A stretch of 22,659 nucleotides of DNA from an uncultured Bacteroidales bacterium (GTDB lineage: Bacteria; Bacteroidota; Bacteroidia; Bacteroidales; Bacteroidaceae), in NCBI GenBank assembly GCA_937906165.1, contig CALCYA010000053.1:1-22659 (forward strand), read 5' to 3'. The position numbers were made by a program, and so were the translations under genes. The notes below the pieces were generated by a model that was not told the DNA's origin, ran no database searches, and saw only the letters and a list, made by a program, of their open reading frames with translations. Of the stretch, positions 6,957 through 13,421 are shown in pieces. Position 1 is the first letter of the stretch. Each line of letters begins with the position of its first letter.

Positions 6957-7027
6957 TGTCATCCTGAACGGATGTGAAGGATCTCAATCAGGTTAAACAG
7001 AGATGCTTCGCTATGCTCAGCATGACA
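6957..7027. repeat. Dispersed TGTCATCC...ATGACA repeat in the metG leader
   Basis: A 71-base unit made of two inward-facing halves: TGTCATCCTGAAC...GGATCTC on the left and GAGATGCTTCGC...CATGACA on the right. The ends TGTCAT and ATGACA are inverted. It belongs to the same family as the units at 9184-9320 and 16799-17096. Apart from this repeat and promoter sequence I see nothing in the 363 bases between the Crp-like gene and metG. Confidence 0.75.
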
Positions 7028-7098
7028 GGTTGCGTTGGGTCAACTGATATATTATTGCTGGAATTTTAATGAATAAATAATCAAAAAACATAACTACA

Positions 7099-9156
7099 AT
7101 GGAAAAGAAATTCAAAAGAACCCTTGTTACATCGGCCCTGCCATACGCAAACGGTCCGGTACACATCGGTCACCTTGCAGGCGTTTATGTGCCTGCCGAC
7201 ATCTATGTGCGTTATCTGCGTCTCAAAGGCGAGGATGTTCTCTTCATCGGCGGCAGCGACGAGCACGGTGTGCCCGTTACACAGCGTGCCCGCAAGGAGG
7301 GCATTACCCCGCAGGATGTGGTAGACCGTTATCATAACATCATCAAGGAGAGCTTTGAGGGCTTCGGAATCTCGTTCGATGTCTACAGCCGTACAACATC
7401 CGAGACACATCACAAGTTTGCTTCGGAGTTCTTCCGCAAACTCTACGATGACGGAAAGCTTGTCGAGCAGACTTCAAAGCAGTTCTATGACGTGAAGAAC
7501 GAGAAGTTCCTTACCGACCGCGATGTTGTGGGCGAGTGCCCTTACTGCCACAAGCAGGCCTACGGTAACCAGTGCGAGGAGGGATGCGGACGTGCGCTTG
7601 AGCCTACAGAGCTTATCAATCCCCGTTCAAAGGAGACCGGCGAGGCTCCTGTGCTCAAGGAGACAAAGAACTGGTATCTGCCGCTCAACGAGTACCAGCA
7701 GTGGCTCAAGGAGTGGATTCTTGAGAACCACAAAGAGTGGCGTCCGAATGTCTACGGTCAGTGCAAGAGCTGGCTCGACATGGACCTTCAGCCCCGTGCC
7801 ATGACACGTGACCTTGATTGGGGTATTCCTGTACCCGTTGAGGGTGCCGACGGCAAGGTGCTCTATGTGTGGTTCGATGCTCCTATCGGATATATCTCGA
7901 ACACAAAGGAACTGTGCGACAAGGAGCCCGAGAAGCATGGCTCATGGGAGCAGTGGTGGCAGAGTGAGGACACACGTCTTGTGCACTTCATCGGCAAGGA
8001 CAACATCGTGTTTCACTGTATCATCTTCCCTGTGATGATGAAGGCTCACGGCAAGTATGTGATGCCCGACAATGTGCCCAGCAACGAGTTCCTGAACCTT
8101 GAGGATGACAAGATCTCTACATCACGCAACTGGGCTGTATGGCTCAACGAGTATCTTGTTGACTTCCCCGGAAAGCAGGATGTGCTGCGCTATGTGCTCA
8201 CAGCAAATGCACCCGAGACAAAGGACAACAACTTTACATGGAAAGACTTCCAGGCACGCAACAACAACGAGCTTGTTGCCGTTTACGGTAACTTTGTGAA
8301 CCGCGCATTGGTGCTTACAAAGAAATATTTCGACGGCAAGGTTCCTGCCTGCGGCGAGCTCACCGACTACGACAAGGCTATCGTTGCCGAGTTTGTGGAT
8401 GTGAAGGGTAAGGTTGAGCATCTGCTCGACCAGTACAAGTTCCGCGATGCACAGAAGGAGGCTATGGAGCTTGCACGCATCGGTAACCGTTACCTTGCCG
8501 AGACCGAGCCCTGGAAGCTCGCGAAGACAGATATGGGCCGTGTGGCAACAATCCTCAATCTCTCGTTGCAGCTTGTGGCAAACCTCTCTATCGTGTTCGA
8601 GCCGTTCCTGCCTTTCAGCAGCAAGAAACTGCGTGGCATGCTCAACCTTGACACATTCGAGTGGGCAAGTCTCGGCAGTACAGAGCTTCTTGCCGAGGGA
8701 CATGAGCTGGGCGAGATCGGCCTGTTGTTCGAGAAAATCGAGGATGAGACAATCCAGGCGCAGCTCGACCGTCTTGAGCGCATCAAGAAGGAGAACGAGG
8801 CTGCTAACTACAAGGCTAACCCAGTGCGTCCGGAGTGTACTTTCGATGACTTCATGAAGCTTGATATGCGTGTTGGTACCGTGCTCGAGTGTACAAAGGT
8901 GCCCAAGGCCGACAAACTGTTGCAGTTCAAGATTGACGACGGTCTTGAGACACGCACAATCCTTTCGGGTATCGCAAAGCACTTCAACCCCGAGGAACTT
9001 GTCGGCAAGCAGGTATGTTTCATCGCGAACCTTCCTCCACGTACAATGCGCGGCATTGTCAGTGAGGGTATGATTCTGAGTGCCGAGGACAATGAGGGCA
9101 AGCTCTCTCTGCTCACCGTCACTCCACAGGCAAAACCCGGTAGCGAGATAAAGTAA
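7099..9156 (+). CDS. metG: Methionyl-tRNA synthetase with C-terminal tRNA-binding domain
   Basis: 685 residues. It charges methionyl-tRNA in the cytoplasm and is essential. The Rossmann catalytic domain opens with TSALPYANGPVHIGHLAG, with the HIGH box at 22-25. A zinc knuckle carries Cys147, Cys150, Cys159 and Cys163. The second signature is KISTS at 338-342 (KMSKS in E. coli), a tolerated variant. The anticodon-binding helical domain follows, then a C-terminal OB-fold EMAP-like domain from about 585 (DFMKLDMRVGTVLECTKVPKADKLL), which supports dimerisation and tRNA binding. Codon use is strongly biased, as in a highly expressed gene. The flippase and glycosyltransferase cluster follows on the same strand, but repeats lie between, so co-transcription is uncertain. 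Confidence 0.98.
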   Translation: MEKKFKRTLVTSALPYANGPVHIGHLAGVYVPADIYVRYLRLKGEDVLFIGGSDEHGVPVTQRARKEGITPQDVVDRYHNIIKESFEGFGISFDVYSRTTSETHHKFASEFFRKLYDDGKLVEQTSKQFYDVKNEKFLTDRDVVGECPYCHKQAYGNQCEEGCGRALEPTELINPRSKETGEAPVLKETKNWYLPLNEYQQWLKEWILENHKEWRPNVYGQCKSWLDMDLQPRAMTRDLDWGIPVPVEGADGKVLYVWFDAPIGYISNTKELCDKEPEKHGSWEQWWQSEDTRLVHFIGKDNIVFHCIIFPVMMKAHGKYVMPDNVPSNEFLNLEDDKISTSRNWAVWLNEYLVDFPGKQDVLRYVLTANAPETKDNNFTWKDFQARNNNELVAVYGNFVNRALVLTKKYFDGKVPACGELTDYDKAIVAEFVDVKGKVEHLLDQYKFRDAQKEAMELARIGNRYLAETEPWKLAKTDMGRVATILNLSLQLVANLSIVFEPFLPFSSKKLRGMLNLDTFEWASLGSTELLAEGHELGEIGLLFEKIEDETIQAQLDRLERIKKENEAANYKANPVRPECTFDDFMKLDMRVGTVLECTKVPKADKLLQFKIDDGLETRTILSGIAKHFNPEELVGKQVCFIANLPPRTMRGIVSEGMILSAEDNEGKLSLLTVTPQAKPGSEIK

Positions 9157-9183
9157 GTGTACATAAGAGATACATTCACCTCG

Positions 9184-9320
9184 TGTCATACAGAACGAAG
9201 TGAAGTATCTCTCCCTGTTTAAGTCAAAGAATAAGGGATTACAAAAGCAAGACCTGTCATTATGAGCCCGAAAAAATGGACTGCATTGGACAGAGATGTT
9301 TCGTTACACTCAACATGACA
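9184..9320. repeat. Degenerate dispersed repeat units downstream of metG
   Basis: A half-unit at 9184-9211 (TGTCATACAGAACGAAGTG...GTATCTC) and a fuller unit at 9255-9320 that begins TGTCATTATGAG and ends CAACATGACA. They resemble the unit at 6957-7027 but are more decayed. The tandem array upstream of the flippase starts right after the second unit. Confidence 0.6.
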
Positions 9321-9324
9321 GGAA

Positions 9325-9687
9325 ATGCAAAGGGACCCTTTGGGCCAAGGATATGATGGAGTAATGGTGAAGAACAGCGCATCAAACAGCAATAACTTAA
9401 AACATGCCGTCGCGAAAGGTTTCTTTTGGGCCAAGGATATGATGGAGTAATGGTGAAGAACAGCGCATCAAACAGCAATAACTTAAAACATGCCGTCGCG
9501 AAAGGTTTCTTTTGGGCCAAGGATATGATGGAGTAATGGTGAAGAACAGCGCATCAAACAGTAATAACTTAAAACATGCCGTCGCAAAGGGGTTCCTTTG
9601 GGCCAAGGATATGATGGAGCAATGGTGAAGAACAGTGCATCAAACAGCAATAACTTAAAACATGCCGTCGCAAAGGGGTTCTTATGG
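9325..9687 (+). repeat. 86-bp tandem repeat array copying the flippase 5' end
   Basis: Four ATGGTGAAGAACAG starts at 9364, 9450, 9536 and 9622 are spaced exactly 86 bases apart; only the last opens the full flippase gene. Units 1 and 2 are identical over 86 bases. Unit 3 differs at a handful of positions. Homology of the fourth copy ends about 9687, after the Trp codon of GFLW. A degenerate partial copy (9325-9363, AAAGGGACCCTTTGGGCC) precedes the first unit. Each unit carries the flippase's first 22 codons plus a short leader (GGGCCAAGGATATGATGGAG). The array is thus a stepwise tandem duplication of leader plus gene start. The unit length is not a multiple of three. Bases 9157-9621 hold this array and the dispersed repeats and nothing else recognisable. 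Confidence 0.92.
9364..9628 (+). other. Three chained short reading frames ahead of the flippase
   Basis: Each of the first three repeat units is a complete short frame. Frames 1 and 2 have 28 codons (MVKNSASNSNNL...GFFWAKDMME) and stop at a TAA whose last A is the first base of the next ATG (TAATG at 9448-9452 and 9534-9538). In frame 3 the TAA is changed to CAA, so it runs two more codons to a TGA at 9626-9628 and overlaps the flippase start (9622) by seven bases. The layout is ideal for stop-start reinitiation. Whether the peptides are made is not known; they could equally be by-products of duplication. Confidence 0.4.
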
Positions 9688-11088
9688 GGCGGCATGAGCA
9701 ATGCGCTATGCCAGGTCTTCAGCCTTATCTTTGGTGTATATATGGCACGCATACTCGGCCCGGATGATTACGGGCCCATAGGTATGCTTGCCATCTTTTC
9801 GGCGATAGCGGGTTCGTTGCAGGACAGCGGTTTTGTGGCTGCCATTGCCAACCGTAAGAGTGTGACCCACGATGACTATAACGCTGTCTTCTGGTTCAAC
9901 ATCCTTATCTCCCTGCTCATGTACGGCGTGCTCTTCGTGTGCGCACCGCTGATAGCCGGTTTCTTCAACCAGCCGATACTGGTGTCCTTGTCGCGCTACA
10001 ACTTCCTTGGATTTGTGGTTGCCGGTTTTGGAATAGCCCCTTCGGCTTATCTCTTCAGGGAACTCAAGGTGAAGCAGAAATCCATTGCAATTATCCTCTC
10101 CATAGTTATCTCAGGAGCTGTGGGTGTTGCGATGGCATTGTGCGGATACTCATATTGGGGTATAGCCACGCAGAGCATAGTCTATGTGCTTGTGCGCACC
10201 GTGGTATGCTGGTACTTCACCCCGTGGCGTCCCGGCTTCAAGGTGAATTTCTATCCGTTGAAGTACCTGTTCGCATTCAGTTACCGTCTGCTTATAACCA
10301 ACATCTTCCAGCGCTTCAACTGGAATATCTTCTCTTTTATCTTAGGCAAGTTCTACACCCGTACCGATGTGGGCAACTACACCAAGGCTGCCGAGTGGTT
10401 CAATATGGGCGGTGAGGTTGTCAACGGAATGGTGAATGCCGTGGCGCAACCGGTGTTGGCAAAGGTTGTCGATGACAGCGAGAGGCAGCTGCGTGTATTC
10501 CGCAAGATGCTGCGCTTTACGGCGTTTGTCTCTTTCCCGCTTATGCTGGGCCTTTCGCTCGTGGCAAAGGAGGTGATAGTGATTGTCATTACCGACAAAT
10601 GGCTTGAGAGTGCCTGCATGTTGCAGATTCTGGCAGTGTGGGGTGCATTCATGCCTGTACAGTCCCTGCTCACAAACTTGCTGGTAAGCCGTGGCTGTTC
10701 GCGCACTTTCATGTGGTGTACCATTGTGCAGGGCCTGCTCATGCTTGCTATCCTGCTGTGCGTATATCCCTACGGCATAAGGTTCATGCTTGTGAGTTAC
10801 TGCGTGTTCAATGCCATGTGGCTTTTTGTATGGCACTACTTTGCACGCAAGGAGATAGCCATTACGCTCCCGATGTTCCTGTTGGATGTTACGCCATACC
10901 TGTTGCTTGCAGGCCTGACGATGTTTGCCACTTATATGCTGACAACCTCAATCGGAAATATATATATACTGCTGCTCTCGCGCATTGCCATTGCGGCGCT
11001 GCTTTATGTGGGTATTGCGTTCCTGATGCGTAGCAGCGAATTGCGCGAGATCATCAACTTTTTGTTAAAACGGAAAATTGAAGGATGA
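9622..11088 (+). CDS. Oligosaccharide flippase (Wzx-like, polysaccharide export family)
   Basis: 488 residues from the ATG at 9622. Members of this MOP-superfamily group carry lipid-linked glycan units across the inner membrane. The start fits the family: LKHAVAKGFLWGGMSNALCQVFSLIFGVYMARILGPDDYGPIGML, then about 12-14 hydrophobic helices to the C-terminus. The middle RLLITNIFQRFNWNIFSFILGKFYTRTDVGNYTKA is also characteristic of the WzxC-like branch. A frame extension upstream to 9598 covers only repeat DNA and is rejected. The gene start is preceded by three tandem copies of itself. The next gene starts four bases after the stop, so this opens a glycan-assembly operon. The transported glycan cannot be told from sequence. 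Confidence 0.93.
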   Translation: MVKNSASNSNNLKHAVAKGFLWGGMSNALCQVFSLIFGVYMARILGPDDYGPIGMLAIFSAIAGSLQDSGFVAAIANRKSVTHDDYNAVFWFNILISLLMYGVLFVCAPLIAGFFNQPILVSLSRYNFLGFVVAGFGIAPSAYLFRELKVKQKSIAIILSIVISGAVGVAMALCGYSYWGIATQSIVYVLVRTVVCWYFTPWRPGFKVNFYPLKYLFAFSYRLLITNIFQRFNWNIFSFILGKFYTRTDVGNYTKAAEWFNMGGEVVNGMVNAVAQPVLAKVVDDSERQLRVFRKMLRFTAFVSFPLMLGLSLVAKEVIVIVITDKWLESACMLQILAVWGAFMPVQSLLTNLLVSRGCSRTFMWCTIVQGLLMLAILLCVYPYGIRFMLVSYCVFNAMWLFVWHYFARKEIAITLPMFLLDVTPYLLLAGLTMFATYMLTTSIGNIYILLLSRIAIAALLYVGIAFLMRSSELREIINFLLKRKIEG

Positions 11089-11092
11089 TACT

Positions 11093-12181
11093 ATGAAAAA
11101 GATTCTGTACGATAACCAGATGTTCACTCTTCAACGCTTCGGTGGCGTTACCCGCTATTTTGCCGACCTGATGTACAACCTTCCTCAGGGAGAGTTTACG
11201 GCAGAGATGCCTATGCGTTACTGTGAGAACCACTATGTGACAGAGACATACGGCCACAAATACGACAAGATAAGCTTTCCGAACAACTACCGCATACGTC
11301 GTCAGATATATATGCTGACGAACAAGCATATATCGTGGAAGGCAATAAAGTTCAATGACTTCGACATCTTCCACCCTACATATTTTAACCCCTATTTCCT
11401 CAAGAGCGTGAAGAGACGCCAGAAGCCTTTTGTGCTCACTGTGCACGACATGACTTTTGAGCGCTATCCGCAGGATATACTCATCTATGACCGTACAATA
11501 CCGCACAAGCGCCGTCTGATAGCCGAGGCTGACCACATTATCGCAGTCAGCGAGAATACCAAACGCGACATTGTAGAGCTTTTGGGTACCGACCCCTCCA
11601 AGATAAGCGTGGTGCATCACGGTTACCGCATGGTGACACAGCCGGCGCAGCAGCTCTTCGACCGCTATGTTCTTTATGTGGGCGAGCGTAAGGGGTACAA
11701 GAACTTCCTGCCATGGCTCTCGGCAATACGCTCGATCTTCAACCTCGACCCTAACCTCAAGGTTGTGTGCACCGGCTCGCCGTTCACGGCTGCGGAGCAG
11801 AAACTCTTCGAGAAGTGGAGCATTGCCGACAGGCTTGTGCATATTGCTGCCAACGATGCCCAGATGGCTTCGCTCTACCGTCACGCGCTCTGCTTTGTGT
11901 TCCCGTCTCATTATGAGGGTTTTGGAATACCTATCCTTGAGGCCTTTGCTAACGGTTGCCCTGTATGCCTGAGCAATGCCAGCTCATTCCCCGAGGTAGC
12001 CGGTGATGCGGCGATGTTCTTCAACCCCAATGATGCGCAGTCTATGCTCGATACTCTCAAGGAGACTCTTGTCAGTGCTGCTCTGCGCGATGAGTTACGC
12101 ATTAAGGGACTGGAGCGTAGCAAGGAGTTCTCCATCGAGCGCATGGTGTCACAGACCTGCGATGTGTACCGTAAACTATAG
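11093..12181 (+). CDS. Glycosyltransferase, GT-B fold, GT4-like
   Basis: 362 residues from the ATG at 11093, which has an AAGGA ribosome-binding sequence at 11081-11085, inside the end of the flippase gene. An in-frame TTG at 11078 is a worse start. The N-terminal domain includes FGGVTRYFADL (acceptor side) and VLTVHDMTFERYP; the C-terminal domain has YVLYVGERKGYKNF and the nucleotide-sugar motif SHYEGFGIPILEAFANGCP with Glu275 and Glu283 in the E-x7-E arrangement. FPEVAGDAAMFFNP near the end is also standard for the family. Likely a cytoplasmic or peripheral-membrane enzyme adding one sugar to a lipid-linked glycan; donor and linkage unknown. Confidence 0.93.
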   Translation: MKKILYDNQMFTLQRFGGVTRYFADLMYNLPQGEFTAEMPMRYCENHYVTETYGHKYDKISFPNNYRIRRQIYMLTNKHISWKAIKFNDFDIFHPTYFNPYFLKSVKRRQKPFVLTVHDMTFERYPQDILIYDRTIPHKRRLIAEADHIIAVSENTKRDIVELLGTDPSKISVVHHGYRMVTQPAQQLFDRYVLYVGERKGYKNFLPWLSAIRSIFNLDPNLKVVCTGSPFTAAEQKLFEKWSIADRLVHIAANDAQMASLYRHALCFVFPSHYEGFGIPILEAFANGCPVCLSNASSFPEVAGDAAMFFNPNDAQSMLDTLKETLVSAALRDELRIKGLERSKEFSIERMVSQTCDVYRKL

Positions 12182-12190
12182 TCTTTGCCT

Positions 12191-13414
12191 ATGAAACTGA
12201 ACCGTTCCGAAATAGCCCGTGTGTGGCCCATAGCCAAGCGGCGTGCAGGCAATGCCATAATCTCGTTTGTGCAAAGGCTCTTCTCAAGCGAAAAACTTGT
12301 AAAAGACGTCTTCGGGCGCAAGCGCGAAAAGAGGGTGCTGCTTTGCCATCTGCCCGAGGCTTTTGCATCGGAGCAGCCTCCCAAGCACCATTCCAACCTT
12401 ACCGAGGGCAGGGTTATAGCAAGCTGTTTCGACCGTCTGGGCTACAGTGTGGACTGTACATCAAGGGCAAACACCGGTATTGACTATGCACCATACGATG
12501 TGGTGTTCGGAATAAACGGCAATGCCTTCATGGGTTCTTTCAGTGCCAATGCTGATATAAACCCTCTAAGGATCTTCTACTCTGTGGGTGCCGAGAGCTG
12601 TTTCAATTACCGTGTCACTTCAATGCGTAATGCCGATTTCTACAGCAGGCACGGCCGATGGCTGTTGGGCTCGAACCGTTATATGCCGGGTGACCCGCGC
12701 AACTATTACGAGGCACATTTCAGCGATGCGGTAATCTGTCTGGGCGATGAGTTTGTATATCGTCAGTTCCTTGCCGAGGATTCCTGCCGTGAGCGCTACC
12801 GTTGGTTGCCGGCGTTCTGCTTCAAGGTGACACCGTGTGCTGCTGCAAAGGATTTTGCCGAGTGCCGCCGTCATATCCTCTGGTTCGGCAGTGCAGGCCT
12901 GTTGCACAAGGGACTTGACATAGCCATCGACTTTGCGTTGGCACATCCCGAGTTCACTCTCCACATCTGCGGCAGCAGTAGCCGTGAGAAGGATTTCTGG
13001 AACTGCTATACCCCCAAGATAAAGGGTAAGGATAATATAATCCAGCACGGTTTCGTGAACATCGAGTCACGGGAGTTTGCCGATATTCTCGCGCAGTGCG
13101 GACTGTTGCTCAATCCCTCGATCTCCGAGGGCGGCGCTGTGGCTGTGCTGAATGTGTTGGGTAACGGAGCCTTGTTGCCGGTGTACAGCCGTGCCACAGG
13201 CATTGACCTCGATGGCGTGGGAATTGTTGTAGATAATGTCTGCTATAATGATTTCGAGGATGCCATTATGCGTGCCGATGCCTTGCCGCTTGAGGAGTTC
13301 AAACGGATGGCCACGGGTGCATATGACCGCATAAGCAGCGGCTACACCGTCGAAAAGTATGAGGAGAACATGTATAATTTGCTGAAAGAGATAATAGAAA
13401 ATAATAAAAAATAG
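12191..13414 (+). CDS. Glycosyltransferase-like protein, GT-B fold, divergent
   Basis: 407 residues from the ATG at 12191, nine bases after the preceding gene. The C-terminal half is GT4-like: HILWFGSAGLLHKGLDIAIDFALAHPEF, FTLHICGSS, then LLLNPSISEGGAVAVLNVLGNGALL. In that last motif Glu313 is present but the residue eight positions on is Asn321 instead of the usual second Glu of E-x7-E, so the sugar-nucleotide site is altered. The N-terminal half (residues 1-225) has KRVLLCHLPEAF and a Cys- and Tyr-rich middle and is not a typical acceptor domain. Position inside the flippase cluster supports a role in glycan assembly; activity is less certain than for its neighbour. Confidence 0.85.
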   Translation: MKLNRSEIARVWPIAKRRAGNAIISFVQRLFSSEKLVKDVFGRKREKRVLLCHLPEAFASEQPPKHHSNLTEGRVIASCFDRLGYSVDCTSRANTGIDYAPYDVVFGINGNAFMGSFSANADINPLRIFYSVGAESCFNYRVTSMRNADFYSRHGRWLLGSNRYMPGDPRNYYEAHFSDAVICLGDEFVYRQFLAEDSCRERYRWLPAFCFKVTPCAAAKDFAECRRHILWFGSAGLLHKGLDIAIDFALAHPEFTLHICGSSSREKDFWNCYTPKIKGKDNIIQHGFVNIESREFADILAQCGLLLNPSISEGGAVAVLNVLGNGALLPVYSRATGIDLDGVGIVVDNVCYNDFEDAIMRADALPLEEFKRMATGAYDRISSGYTVEKYEENMYNLLKEIIENNKK

Positions 13415-13421
13415 CGATAAA

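Noticed and set aside
8122..9189. 355-codon minus-strand frame antisense to metG
   Set aside because: metG is unmistakable on the plus strand; the antisense frame is open because of its strong codon bias. The same holds for long antisense frames under the GT4, YfhO, GT2 and pepP genes.
9598..9621. Upstream extension of the flippase frame (MGQGYDGA)
   Set aside because: These eight codons are repeat-leader DNA; homologous family starts fit the ATG at 9622, which is also the conserved start in each repeat unit.
9364..9687. Possible CRISPR array
   Set aside because: The 86-bp units are contiguous without variable spacers and encode the flippase N-terminus; no cas genes are present.
9219..9752. 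Several overlapping minus-strand frames with repeated KPFATACFKLLLFDALFF text
   Set aside because: They are the reverse reading of the 86-bp tandem array; the repetition comes from the DNA repeat and the real gene is on the plus strand.
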